Part shown: piece after piece, positions 51,501 to 59,202 of the stretch
Layout of the letters: each line of letters opens with the position of its first letter
How positions within the stretch are numbered: the first letter of the stretch is position 1
NCBI GenBank assembly: GCA_018697195.1
Contig: CM031857.1
Location: forward strand, 53,031,471 to 53,095,470
DNA length: 64,000 nucleotides
Direction of reading: 5' to 3'
From: Certhia americana
Taxonomy: Eukaryota; Chordata; Aves; Passeriformes; Certhiidae
Program-made: the position numbers and the translations under genes
Notes under the pieces: model-generated
Database searches by the model: none
What the model was told of the DNA's origin: nothing
The model's input: the letters and a program-made list of their open reading frames with translations, nothing else

Positions 51501-52668
51501 TTAGGCATCAAGCATGTCAGATACCAAAGGGTGGAACCAAAAAGTTAAAACCAGAGGAAGAGAGGAATCAGTGAGATCATAACAATTGGTTCTGTTTCTC
51601 ATGTTACTAGAGAAGCCTGGTTTCTAATGGGTGCATATCTCAAGATGGAGATCGTCTTATCTTCAATCTTTGCTGAATGAAGCTCTTGCCATACCTTTCT
51701 TTCAGTGGTGCCATTTACAGCATTTTTCACATCATCACAGGCAAAGTTCAGAAAATTGATCCAAATAATTCCTCCTTTTTATCAGGTTTGGTTATCAGGA
51801 CTTTCCAGTTATGGGTGACCTAAGAAATAGCCACAGTATAAAGCAGGCCCACAGATAATCATGGAAGTCGCTGTTCCTTAAAAACCAAACCAGAAAAAGA
51901 CAGTTGTGTCTCCTTCCTCTTAATGTCTTGGCATTTGAACACATGCTGTTTCACTCATCCTCTTTAACAGCAAAACATTTTGTGATCCGTTTGTTTAAAC
52001 CTGATACTAGGCAGAAACACATGTAAAGGAGCAAAGGCATCGTCGCATTGATAGAGCGCCGCATGGCAGAGAGCGAGCCGCCACTACACAATGGATACTG
52101 CACCTGCAGAGCTGCCATGTGGAGCTCTACTCTTCAGAATAAAGAGCTGAGGAGATCTCGCTCTGGCTTAGGACTGAAGCCTATTTGACAGCTGTGGCTT
52201 AGGGCACTAAACCGTTTCCTACAAAAAATGCAGGGACTGAGAGGATGGAGGTAAGGCGGGCCGCCAGCTCCGGGGAGGGGACAGCGAGAACCCACCAGGA
52301 TACATTGGTGGCAAGAGCCCTTGGCAAAACCCGAATGACACACACAAATTAAACGCACTGATCCAGAGAGGGAAACGGGGTCCCCGGAGAGGGCAGGGCG
52401 GGTACCGTGCGGGGCCTCGTGTAGAGGCCGTGTCCCAAACCGGTCTTAGCACACCCGGGCGGGGCCCGGCCGCACGCAGCAGCCCCGGCACCCGCCCCAG
52501 GCCCCGGGACGAGCGCCCGCCTGCTGCCCGCGCCGGCCGGCGGGGCGGGAGGGCCGCGGCTCCGCGGAGAGACCCCGCCGGGTTACCTGGGGCAATGAGC
52601 ACCCACTGGGCGGGGTGCCCGCCCGCGGGACGCCGCTCCGCGCCCTGCCCGCTCCGTGCGCCCCGCAT
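15483..52668 (-). CDS. RNASEH2B: RNASEH2B, ribonuclease H2 subunit B, complete 11-exon coding locus
   Basis: RNase H2 is the nuclear A/B/C heterotrimer that cuts the RNA strand of RNA:DNA hybrids and removes single ribonucleotides from DNA. B is the non-catalytic subunit that pairs with C and links the enzyme to PCNA. The CDS is the join of 11 minus-strand exons: 52668-52587, 41710-41639, 38740-38633, 36359-36283, 33706-33589, 28035-27971, 26753-26648, 23536-23458, 22671-22629, 17596-17516, 15590-15483. Phases agree at every junction and give 939 nt, 312 codons plus stop. Residues about 1-90 (exons 1-3) correspond to the beta-rich domain that forms the triple barrel with A and C. Residues about 95-235 are the helical domain with the block DPLF...YLIKADKE and the block RYAHGLIS. 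Residues 236-281 are a Pro/Lys-rich linker, and 297-304 (MKSISTFF) are a PIP box. No frameshift or internal stop. Identification rests on peptide blocks shared with the human protein as I remember it. Confidence 0.95.
15591..17515 (-). other. RNASEH2B intron 10 (1.9 kb)
   Basis: Bounded by GTAAGC and CACTCACAG. AT-rich unique-looking sequence. No exon or repeat family is recognised. Confidence 0.85.
17516..17596 (-). CDS. RNASEH2B: RNASEH2B exon 10
   Basis: 81 nt, phase 0 at both ends. The acceptor is TTTCAG|AAAAGG and the donor AAAAAG|GTAAGC. It encodes [20 protein letters not shown] then DNLKTKK, closely matching human [29 protein letters not shown]. The Lys-Arg-Lys at the start lies in the same basic patch as human KKIK. 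Being phase 0 at its end, it could splice in frame to an alternative last exon. Confidence 0.95.
17597..22628 (-). other. RNASEH2B intron 9 (5.0 kb)
   Basis: Bounded by GTAGGA and TTTCAG. Contains a minus-strand CR1 3' fragment at 20801-21175, a TC-rich simple tract around 18525-18551 and a weak remnant of the ancient palindromic repeat around 18595-18650. The remainder is unassigned. Confidence 0.85.
20801..21175 (-). mobile_element. CR1 LINE 3' fragment in RNASEH2B intron 9
   Basis: The plus strand reads TGGTTTGGGTTTGAAGGGAC then ATCATCTAGTTCCAACC, GGCTCCAAGCCCCATCCAG and TGGCCTTGAATACTGCC, ending CCTTCTCCAGGCTGAACAG. This is the antisense of the standard avian CR1 3' end. It lies in the same orientation as RNASEH2B, is 5'-truncated, and is better preserved than the other copies in this window. 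Confidence 0.95.
22629..22671 (-). CDS. RNASEH2B: RNASEH2B exon 9 (43-nt linker exon)
   Basis: 43 nt. It completes a Gly codon with exon 8 and encodes [14 protein letters not shown], corresponding to the proline-rich human segment LPEPSASLPNPPSK. The acceptor is TTCTGCAG|GCTCCC and the donor CTGAAG|GTAGGA. It encodes part of the flexible linker between the helical domain and the C-terminal PIP box. It was found by splice signals and phase because it is too short to stand out as an open frame. Confidence 0.9.
22672..23457 (-). other. RNASEH2B intron 8 (0.8 kb)
   Basis: The shortest intron, bounded by GTAAGT and TTCTGCAG. Nothing else is recognisable in it. Confidence 0.85.
23458..23536 (-). 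CDS. RNASEH2B: RNASEH2B exon 8
   Basis: 79 nt, entered in phase 1 and left in phase 2. It encodes [20 protein letters not shown] then ELLKYL, matching human [19 protein letters not shown] and KYL. The acceptor (CATCCTGAAG|AC) is preceded by a long pyrimidine tract set slightly upstream. It drops one Glu compared with human. The donor is TTGGG|GTAAGT. The Tyr equivalent to human Tyr219 is present. Confidence 0.95.
23537..26647 (-). other. RNASEH2B intron 7 (3.1 kb)
   Basis: Bounded by GTAAG and AAG. AT-rich, with no recognisable repeat or exon. Open frames near 24817-25306 on both strands have no recognisable protein content and no fitting splice signals. Confidence 0.8.
26648..26753 (-). CDS. 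RNASEH2B: RNASEH2B exon 7
   Basis: 106 nt, as in human. The acceptor is TTCTGTAG|GTTAAT and the donor GAAG|GTAAG. It encodes [20 protein letters not shown], matching human [20 protein letters not shown], then a variable tail [14 protein letters not shown]. The Ala of KALK is the equivalent of human Ala177, the commonest Aicardi-Goutieres site, and is conserved, as is the Val equivalent to human Val185. Confidence 0.96.
26754..27970 (-). other. RNASEH2B intron 6 (1.2 kb)
   Basis: Bounded by GTATTG and TGTAG. Holds an X-box-like palindrome at 26949-26962 and an 18-bp perfect palindrome at 27053-27070. No exon is visible. Confidence 0.85.
26949..26962. promoter_or_regulatory. X-box-like RFX palindrome in intron 6
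   Basis: GTTGCCTTGGCAAC: two perfect inverted half-sites GTTGCC/GGCAAC with a 2-base spacer, the consensus bound by RFX factors. It lies about 200 bp from exon 7 on the intron side. Function is not shown. Confidence 0.35.
27971..28035 (-). CDS. RNASEH2B: RNASEH2B exon 6
   Basis: 65 nt, nine shorter than the human 74. The acceptor has a good pyrimidine tract (TTGTTTTCTCTCAG) and the donor is AAAAAG|GTATTG, a weak match to consensus. It encodes [19 protein letters not shown] then KKK, matching human KYYKYSKEKTLKWLEKK but lacking three residues near its start. The Thr in EKTLKW is the equivalent of human Thr163, a residue mutated in Aicardi-Goutieres syndrome, and it is retained. An alternative AG two bases inside (CAGAG) would break the frame. 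Confidence 0.92.
28036..33588 (-). other. RNASEH2B intron 5 (5.6 kb)
   Basis: Bounded by GTGAAA and TCTCAG. It contains a plus-strand CR1-type reverse-transcriptase fragment near 31560-32050, antisense to the gene, and a short motif of the ancient dispersed repeat at 28259-28276. A G-rich run on the coding strand lies 11 nt after the donor. The rest is unassigned. Confidence 0.85.
31560..32050 (+). mobile_element. CR1-type LINE fragment, reverse-transcriptase region
   Basis: The plus strand encodes a broken reverse transcriptase. One frame (about 31610-31680) carries [18 protein letters not shown], the CR1-clade RT motif normally seen as [13 protein letters not shown]. Later frames give a [12 protein letters not shown] block, then a cytosine/thymine-poor ADD-region equivalent and [19 protein letters not shown]. 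Frame changes and a small duplication (CCAGACACTAG twice, about 31788-31809) show it is dead. It is antisense within RNASEH2B intron 5. Confidence 0.85.
33589..33706 (-). CDS. RNASEH2B: RNASEH2B exon 5, with tandem NAGNAG acceptor
   Basis: 118 nt if the proximal AG is used (121 nt from 33709 if the distal one is). The acceptor reads TTTTCAGCAG|CAAGGAAAG, so Gln or Gln-Gln is inserted before [20 protein letters not shown]. Human exon 5 is 115 nt and starts directly at [10 protein letters not shown]. The exon ends VTEEK and donor AAAG|GTGAAA, phase 1. The core match to human (FQPLDQVV and HVTEEK) is unambiguous. Immediately downstream on the coding strand the intron is G-rich. Confidence 0.95.
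33759..33802. repeat. TA/CA-rich microsatellite
   Basis: Imperfect alternation of AT, AC and TATG units in RNASEH2B intron 4, close to exon 5. Confidence 0.8.
34924..34957. repeat. Perfect 17-bp tandem duplication
   Basis: GCATTCAGGCTAACCTT occurs twice head to tail in intron 4, with no mismatch, which suggests a recent replication-slippage event. Confidence 0.9.
36283..36359 (-). CDS. RNASEH2B: RNASEH2B exon 4
   Basis: 77 nt, as in human. The acceptor is ATCACCTAG|AT and the donor GAG|GTAAGC. It encodes [20 protein letters not shown] then KADKE, corresponding to human [25 protein letters not shown]. The DPLF...YLIKADKE block links the barrel to the helical domain. It ends in phase 0. Confidence 0.97.
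36360..38632 (-). other. RNASEH2B intron 3 (2.3 kb)
   Basis: Bounded by GTGAGT and TAG. Contains a small direct repeat of TGGACATGCTGG around 37918-37946. No exon or larger repeat is recognisable. Confidence 0.85.
38633..38740 (-). CDS. RNASEH2B: RNASEH2B exon 3
   Basis: 108 nt, the same as the human exon. The acceptor TTTTCAACAG and donor CAGG|GTGAGTT are both clean. It encodes [20 protein letters not shown] followed by [15 protein letters not shown], close to human GAIYLFNMCLQQLFEVKVF and SWFINQSVQ. This is the most conserved part of the beta-barrel domain that contacts RNASEH2C. Phase is 1 at both ends. Confidence 0.97.
38741..41638 (-). other. RNASEH2B intron 2, GC-AG type (2.9 kb)
   Basis: Begins GCAAGT after ACAG and ends TTTTCAACAG. 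Apart from the donor it is unremarkable AT-rich sequence. No recognisable repeat family or exon was found. Confidence 0.85.
41639..41710 (-). CDS. RNASEH2B: RNASEH2B exon 2, followed by a GC donor
   Basis: 72 nt, the same length as human exon 2. The acceptor is CCCCCTGCAG|AGGCTG. Joined to exon 1 it makes a Glu codon across the junction, at the position of human Glu22, then continues to [12 protein letters not shown], matching human LMFVKLVNPCSG. The exon ends ACAG|GCAAGT, so the intron starts with GC. No GT donor nearby keeps the frame with exon 3. The middle of the exon ([10 protein letters not shown]) differs from human and is acidic/proline-rich. Confidence 0.88.
41711..52586 (-). other. 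RNASEH2B intron 1 (10.9 kb)
   Basis: Starts with GT in the CpG island and ends CCCCCTGCAG. It holds no exon I can support. Visible are a 19-base A run at 42993-43011, a 16-base T run at 48850-48865, several short CA tracts (41813-41823, 44185-44196) and an ancient dispersed repeat near 51311-51400. The rest is AT-rich unique-looking sequence. Confidence 0.85.
51311..51400. repeat. Probable ancient palindromic repeat fragment (intron 1)
   Basis: Contains CCAATCCTGCAAACACTTAC and ACTACTCATGCATAAG, the same vocabulary as the hairpin-bearing copy at 11655-11970. The copy is too diverged to show its own hairpin. Confidence 0.4.
52587..52668 (-). CDS. RNASEH2B: RNASEH2B exon 1 (coding part)
   Basis: 82 nt, codons 1-27 plus the first base of codon 28. 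The ATG at 52668-52666 has A at -3 and is the first ATG in this frame within the CpG island. The peptide ends QWVLIAP, which lines up with QHVFLVS in human exon 1, also phase 1. The donor is CAG|GTAACC. The N-terminal stretch before QWVLIAP is Gly/Ala/Arg-rich and six residues longer than human, as expected for a poorly conserved GC-rich first exon. The frame stays open upstream to at least 52806 without another ATG, so the start is fairly secure. Confidence 0.85.
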
Positions 52669-52703
52669 GCTCCGAGCGCCCCGCGATCCCGCCGCTCCCG
52701 CCG

Positions 52704-52715
52704 CAACATGGCGGG
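52704..52715 (-). promoter_or_regulatory. YY1-like motif just upstream of the RNASEH2B start codon
   Basis: The minus strand reads CCCGCCATGTTG, matching the YY1 core CCGCCATnTTG. It sits about 40 nt upstream of the RNASEH2B ATG, in the region where YY1 sites commonly overlap housekeeping start sites. Its internal ATG would open a short reading frame out of phase with RNASEH2B if transcripts begin further upstream. Confidence 0.55.
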
Positions 52716-52930
52716 CAGGGCGGGCCGGGAAGGGGCCGGGCGGCGGCGGGGCGCGGCCCTGACGGCGGCTGCACCGCCGCTCCGCCTCTTCCCCTTCCCG
52801 GCACACGGCGGAGCGGGCGGTGCGGCGGAGCCGGTGCTGTGTGCCGCCCCGCGGGACTCGGGCCGGCGGGATGTGCCGCCCGCAGGGACACGGGAGCGGC
52901 CCGCGTTCCTAAACGCTCATGGCCCCCAAG

Positions 52931-53599
52931 GACCGACAGAAGTCACAGGGTCCGCAGATAATCAGAAATTGGTGGATTAGTAGAATTATTAGTGAATTGC
53001 AGACTTGGCGTGGAAATTGTTTTGTTAGTCCCCGACCTGCTATGTAAGCACAGGGCAGTGGGTTTTGGATGTAGGGGTAGGCTGAAAGGGAAGAGAGGAA
53101 GGAAGAGATGAGTTAAAGAGTGGCTGAGAGAAAGAGAAAGATGAAGAAAGGGGAAAAGAGATCACCAGTCCTGATTCCATCACTGATACAGCTCGTGTTC
53201 CTAGGGGCCCTTGCCCACGCCTGGGAGGGGTACCTTTTTATGGCTACGTTTTCTCCATCCTGAAGACAACTTTCTTACTTTCCATGTAAATTAGCTACCA
53301 AGTGCAGTCCGGTCTTTCAAATCTTTCTGGAAATGGGTCGGAGGGCTTTGGGAGGCTAGGGTGGTCTTGACACACACACACACACACCACCCCCCCCCCT
53401 ATAGTCCATGCCCACTTCCTGGCTTCCTCATCTCCAGGGACTAGAACAAGGGTGTTTGTCCAAGAAAAGTGCTGCCTCACTGCATGGCCCCCTTCTCCAG
53501 CCTCAGCTTGTTCTATCTCATGGCATGAGTACTGTACTGTGCCTGTCTCAGTACTGCACTAGTTAGTTCATTCTAACAGTGTGACAGGGCTTGACACAA
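52931..53599. other. Upstream flank of the CpG island
   Basis: A purine-rich stretch (53080-53160) is followed by ordinary sequence. A CA microsatellite of eight units (53371-53386) runs into a C tract (53390-53399). No exon is seen. Confidence 0.5.
53371..53399. repeat. CA microsatellite joined to a C tract
   Basis: Eight CA units followed by CAC and about ten C, roughly 700 bp upstream of the RNASEH2B start codon. Confidence 0.9.
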
Positions 53600-53815
53600 A
53601 CTGCGCAAACTGAAGGAAATTCCATTTAAACACAAGAAAATGTTTCTATAGTGGCGCAGGCTGTCCTCAATGACCGTGGCATCTCTATCAGTGGAGGTAT
53701 TAAAAAGCAGGCTGGGTGTTGCTCTGAGCAGCTGCTGTAGTTGGTCCAGCCCTGAGAAGAGGGCTGAACTAGACCCTCTCTAGAGGTTCCTGCCAGTCTT
53801 GGCCATTCAATGGAA
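53600..53815 (+). mobile_element. CR1 LINE 3' fragment upstream of RNASEH2B
   Basis: The plus strand has AACTGAAGGAAATTCCATTT, GGAGGTATTAAAAAGCAGGC, then GGGCTGAACTAGACCCTCT and TCTAGAGGTTCCTGCCAGTC, a diverged CR1 3' end in sense orientation. It ends near the position where the terminal short repeats of CR1 would follow. Confidence 0.85.
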
Positions 53816-53969
53816 CCTCAGTCCTACAAGGCTGCTCGAGGGCAGAGCCACAGCTCTCTCATAGTTGTTATCCTACCCAGTGTACAACATGAGCTTGGTA
53901 AATTAGCATCTTTACCTCCAGATTGCACTGAGGAGCCACAGCCACGACACAAAATGCATATTTCCATGC

Positions 53970-53987
53970 ATATATATATATATATAT
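53970..53987. repeat. TA microsatellite
   Basis: About nine AT/TA units in intergenic DNA upstream of RNASEH2B. Confidence 0.9.
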
Positions 53988-54849
53988 GTACGTAAACTTG
54001 GCTTTACCCACACAAGACTGGATTGATGGCCACCTTCCCAGAGATTTAGGAACAAATATTATGTTATCAAAAGTATTAAAGTATACATATCAATTGTAAA
54101 TCTCAGCTATATGAAACAAATATTAAAAACATACTAACATCTAGTCCCTAAAACAGAGCAGAACTAACCAAGGCCAGCATATGCAAAACAGCTGAGCTGA
54201 TGTAAGGCTGAAAAAAAATAATTTCCTGAAGTTTAAGCATATACCTTCATCGCTGAGATTACAGTAATCTAAATTTGTTTTATTTTAATTTTTCTGACTT
54301 TTTTTCCACTGATTGAAGTAAGGCAAGGTTTAAGTGCCAAAGACTGCACTGCACCATGTGTTTTGAAGTCCCCAGAGAAATCACTTGCTCTCAGAGTGAT
54401 TGCAATTTGCCTTGGCGTATGCCTGGATTGCAACACTCAGTGATGGGTCTTGTAAAACTCTCCTCTCTTCTTGTGTTAGCAAAGAGAGAAAGAAGCTCAC
54501 CAGTTCCAGTGATCTGTACAATACCACTGGAAGAGCAGAACAGAGCTGGTTGCTGTGTTCGAAACCTTCCTAAAAGAAAAGCCTTCCATGTGGAAAAAAG
54601 GGTTCTCCATAAGAATTGGCTTCTAGTCCTGAAAATGACGAGTTGTACATGTTGTGCATCACTGAGTTTAACAAAGCTCTGGAAAAGCCAGCAATCCAAG
54701 TGTGCAAGCCTCCAGATGCAGCGTGTGTCAGGATCAAGTCTAGAAGCATAAGCCGCAGTTGTTCCAGAGCTGCTATTTCCTCCCTGGCTGTGGTGTGTGA
54801 AGGAAATGTTGTAGCAAACATTGCTGTATGTTTACAAAACTGTCTTATT

Positions 54850-54960
54850 AAGCTCACATTTTTCAAAGCACCAATCCATTCTTATTTAGGCACCTGGTAA
54901 GCAAGCTAATTTTCAGAGGTGCTGAGTACTCCTACCATTAACTGAGCTGAATGGACATTT
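54850..54960. repeat. Probable ancient dispersed repeat fragment
   Basis: The stretch TTTTTCAAAGCACC, TTATTTAGGCACCTGG and TTTTCAGAGGTGCTGAGTAC resembles the words of an old palindromic repeat of sauropsid genomes. Identification is from memory and the copy is short and diverged. Confidence 0.4.
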
Positions 54961-57186
54961 CAGCTGTTCATTTCTTTTGATGTACGAGCATCTCCCACAA
55001 TCTCTAGATGAGTATTGGCTCTGGGATAATATCCTTTTCCAGGAACTTTCAGATAGAAATGTTTTTCTCAGATACTTCGAAATGCCCCAAATGGAAATTC
55101 TCAAATAGGCCTGGACAAGGCTCTAGAATGACATCAGTTCTGGAATAAAAATAATGTAGTGATTTAAATATATTAAATATTTAAAACTTTCTATTTTACA
55201 CATGCACACTTGATATTGTTCCCCTTTATAAACAGAGGATATACTGTATCATTAAAAGCAAAAGATAAACAAATTAGGGATTTCTGTCAAGAGCTGATGA
55301 TACTAAAATCTTATTTGTTTAAGAATTAAATACTTTACCGTCAGGCTTGCCAACACTTTTAAACTGTAGTGGTGTCTCCTTGAAAGAAAATGCTGACGTT
55401 TAAAACACTAGATTGATCTGAACTGCTGCGGTGATATCATTTTAAACACTCAAATCTTAATTTCATGCACATGGGTATTCTCATTTGGGTCCATATGACT
55501 CATTAAGTCCAGAAAGTTAAATGCATCCAATATGGAACTAACCCTAGCCCAATCTGATGACAATTGTTTTCCACATTTCAGAGCAATTTGATTTGCATTC
55601 AGACTTTCACCTGCGTGCTGTCTGTTCATTCATTTCTGTTAAGCCTGCTTCTTATAATGCAAATATCTGTGCAAATGCAAGCATCCCTTTTTGCCAAACA
55701 AAAATTACTTACTTTTGGTGCCAAAGAAATGCTACCTCATGTCCACCTTCAGCTGTGGAATTTACTCCTTCCTCCTCCCCTACACTAATCTTAAGTGAAG
55801 GCAGTTTTAAACTTTGCTCAGAGCAAGAAACAAAAGACTGTATAAAAAGAAGTGTGATTCCTTGTTAAGTAAAGGTTGTTGTTTGAAAGAAAAAAAATAT
55901 TTCTACATGATTATGTTTTGGTTCACACTGTTTCAACAAATATGGGCCAGGTTTAGCTACTTTAATCTTTAGTTTAAGCATTTACATGCATGGCTTTAGA
56001 TCCATGGCTCTTCTCATTTAAGGGTGATCTGTGTGTAGGGATGCAAGGGTTACATTTAATCCCCCAAAAGGCCTAGTGATACATGTAACTTTAGCTTATG
56101 TACCATGATAATATGTGAATATAAAATGATTCATTTTTAGTTATCTAGTTTAAAATACTATTCAAAGTTAATCACAGGCCAAATTATTGCTTTGTTTGGT
56201 TTTATTCAAAACAAAGCATGTGCTGCATTGAAACAAATTGAAAATATGGAGGCCAGACACAGAGATGGCAATGTCCTGAAAGAACACATACCAGCATTGC
56301 AAACCTATGAAGCATGATTAGAATTTCTAACTGAAATTTTAAGTCAATCTGTTAATCTGAAAAATAATTATTCTAAATAGTTGTTCATGACAGTATTCAT
56401 CTAAACAAGTACTTCCTTTATTGAAAATAGTCCATTTTAAGGAAAATAAAAGTATTCATTTAAAAGTACTCAAGCAATGATGAAAAATATTCTAACCACG
56501 TCTGAGCAGAAATCGCTTTGTCCTTTGCACTAAACAAGGTAGCATCACCTTGTGCACCTATAAGTAACAATTATAATTTTTTGCCTTAATAGAAATAACT
56601 TACTGCGTCTCAAAGTTTGTCAGTATGTCAGGTCAAATAGCAGTAAGAGACAGGATAGGAAGAAAGCAGAATTAGATGGGAAAATGTAGGCACACCCACA
56701 GAAACTGTGGGATTCATGGAGAAAAAACTTTTCTACACCGCTTTTTTTTTTTTTTTTTATTTTTTTTTTCTTGTCTGTACTGGGAGAGGCCCCAGTTTAC
56801 ACACAGTTGTGATCATTATTATCGTTCTCCCTTTCTCCCTGGTTTTGGTCCATCCATTGCACCCTAAGAATGGATGAGGACCTTATTGTGGGGTTAGCAC
56901 AAGCTGATATTTATTGACACAAGCATGCTGGATCTAAGAAATGTTATCATTCCTCTGTTTAATCAACCACAAAATTCACTTATTGGAGGTGTGTTGCTAT
57001 AGCAAGCAGACCTTGGTCTGTTTATAGAAGCTGTTCAGAATGATGTATACTGTTTAGAGAAAAAGGTTGAATGAGTATACAGATTGTGAGCTGGCTTGAA
57101 ATGAACAGTAGCAACACTTGTTTAATGTGCTTGATACATTTATCCACAGCAGTAAGTTACTGCAAAATATCCCCATTATGACTCAG

Positions 57187-57369
57187 ATGCTGGTAAAAAA
57201 ACCCCCAAAACACACACACATACAAAAACCCCAAACGAAAAACAACATCTCCCCAAAACCAACCAACCAACAATAAAAAAAACAAACAAAAAACCCCCAA
57301 AAACCAGCCACCAAAAATAAAAAACAATCCTACAAAGCCCCTGAAATACTTTAAAAAAACAAAAAAAAG
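57187..57369. repeat. A/C-biased low-complexity tract
   Basis: Plus strand made almost only of A and C, with runs such as AAAAAAACCCCC and CCAACCAACCAAC. The opposite strand is a G/T tract with several GGGG runs. It carries no coding information. Confidence 0.85.
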
Positions 57370-57806
57370 GTCAAACATATGAGATTTTTCTAATATTTTC
57401 AGATTAAAAGTTGTTGCATCAAAAGCATTGTAGCAGCCATATTAACCCTGCCTTCCTTTACTTTGTATTGCAACAAATTTCTCAGCCCCTTTAGGTCTCA
57501 GAAAGCAAATGCTCACTTGAAAAGCAGAGCATGAATAAAAGCTATGAAATAAACTGTCCAGGTTGGTAAGAAGGAAGGTAACACTGGAGATTGAATGTTG
57601 CAGTGTACCTTGTAGGTGCTGTGTGATGGCATTATTATTGTTATTTTTGCTGGCATTACTGCTGCTGTTGTTTTTATTATTAGCCAAAAGTACTTTCAGA
57701 GTCTTGATGCTGCAATTTTCCTTCCAGAGTATCAAGGGTTAGAAATGTAGAATCTGTAAGGTAAAAAAAAAAGTTAACAATACCTTTCTACCACAGTTTA
57801 TTTACA

Positions 57807-57858
57807 TTGTGTCAGTATACACAGATACATGTACATGTATCTGTATATACTGACACAA
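57807..57858. repeat. 52-bp near-perfect palindrome without spacer
   Basis: Two 26-base arms meet at ACATGTACATGT with no loop. The left arm starts TTGTGTCAGTATACACAG and the right arm ends CTGTATATACTGACACAA. They are reverse complements except for one base pair. The arms do not extend beyond this. Confidence 0.95.
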
Positions 57859-59202
57859 CCATTTAAATCTATATATATCTTCCATATAAAATATGTATAT
57901 GCATATGTTTGTGTGCTGTTTCATTGAGGCTTCATTCCTTTGATACTGAGGAATGGAAGCCTAAATTTTTCAGACATTTGTGAAAATTCTATTTATCCTA
58001 GAGTGTCCTAAAGAACTATTAATGTTAGGATAATATCCATATAGCTCAGAAAATGCCACTTATTCTTCTCCTCAAACATCTTTAAACATCTTTAAACATA
58101 ATTCCTGTTGCTCTGTGGTATTCCTATATCTTCTCTCTGAGGAATTCTATCTGAACAACCACGGTGTGGTTAATGTTTTTATTTCTGCCATTTTTTCTCT
58201 CCTTGCTGTATACTAACAGCAGTTCTGTTATTAAAGCAACACATTCATAGTTCTTTTACCCAGCAACAACTAAGGCAGCATTACAGAGATCCTTTATGGT
58301 TAATTAAGAAACTTAAAATAGTTAACTTCTGATTTCAGACATACAAGTCTAAACCAACACGCTTATGCTCTTGAAGAAAACCCGCCAGGTGGAATCTCAA
58401 AGAACAGAACTGTTTATAATGCTGTCTTCAGAGAGATAATTCCATGCAGACTTAATTTCTTTCCTAGCAAGTACTGTGTGCCAATCTGGGAAGCACAAAT
58501 GATGGTCAATTTGTGTGCCAATGATGGTCATTTGTGCACTTCAAACTCAGAGTTAGTCTTGCAGCAGACCCACTGAATTTCTGTCATTGGGGCTGCCATA
58601 AAAGGTCTCTGTCCTCTAACATCAATGGAGTGGGACAGGGAACCAACAGCAGTCGTAAAATAATAATGGAAACTCTGAGTGGTGTTTATAGCCCCATCTC
58701 CTAAGGAAGAAGGGCTTAGGGGAGCATATTGTTTATTTGTGTTCATGTCTGAGTCCTCCCTCAGTAAGTGTCCACTGACTTCAGACACATTTGATGCATA
58801 TTTTATGAGAATGCACATCCAGGCTGAGGAAAGAATTTATCTTTCAGGTGACATTCAGCTACCCCTAAAAGAGATAACCGTCTCTGGACAGCCCATCAGC
58901 TCTCTAAAACTCATGGCTTTTGTTGACTGTAGGCCCAATTTGGTTGCAGAGTTGGAACACCTGGCCACCCACTTCTGGTCCAGTAGGGTGATGTCTCCCA
59001 TGGAGAGGTCTTTTGTCATGTATGTGTGTCACATAGCTTAGGTTGTCTCAGATGACATTAGTGACCTTTCTAGGGAAGAAGAGAATTGTGAGATAAAGAA
59101 ACACAAATTCTAAATGCTTTAGTCGTGAGTATTTTAGCCATAAGATGCTGGAGTATCAACATCATAGCCAAGATTTCTCTATCTTCATAATTCCTTCTTG
59201 TT
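57859..59202. other. Intergenic sequence
   Basis: AT-rich. A short mixed direct and inverted repeat lies at 58493-58537. A 120-codon open frame near 58679-59041 has no recognisable domain. Nothing else is supported. Confidence 0.5.

Larger units (their letters stand above)
52380..52930. promoter_or_regulatory. RNASEH2B: CpG island with the RNASEH2B promoter and first exon
   Basis: Very GC-rich block dense in CpG, sharply different from AT-rich flanks on both sides. It contains exon 1 and several GC-box-like GGGCGG/CCGCCC motifs on both strands. I see no TATA box at a suitable distance from the start codon on the minus strand, consistent with a housekeeping TATA-less promoter. The transcription start is inferred to lie between about 52680 and 52850. 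A few extra CpGs near 52040-52085 form the downstream shore in intron 1. Confidence 0.9.
53816..57186. other. Intergenic sequence upstream of RNASEH2B
   Basis: Contains a TA microsatellite (53970-53987) and paired T runs (56742-56758 and 56760-56769). Overlapping open frames at 54356-54900 show no known domain and no splice-consistent extension. In human the next gene in this direction is DLEU7; no GC-rich first exon resembling it is present here. Confidence 0.5.

Noticed and set aside
52219..52586. Continuation of the exon 1 frame past its donor
   Set aside because: CAG|GTAACC is a good donor, the next residues lose all resemblance to RNASEH2B, and exon 2 supplies the expected continuation in phase.
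52615..52980. Plus-strand open frame across the CpG island
   Set aside because: GC-rich sequence lacks stop codons by composition. The peptide is low-complexity Arg/Ala/Pro/Gly with no known domain, and the real coding exon is on the other strand.
54356..54900. Overlapping open frames of 131 and 94 codons on the plus strand
   Set aside because: No recognisable protein, no matching splice signals, and the 3' part overlaps an ancient repeat.
57157..57378. Minus-strand frame rich in Phe, Gly, Val and Trp
   Set aside because: Arises from reading the G/T side of a low-complexity tract; not a membrane protein gene.
58679..59041. 120-codon plus-strand open frame upstream of the LTR
   Set aside because: No domain, repeat-like wording or conserved block recognisable; length is within chance.
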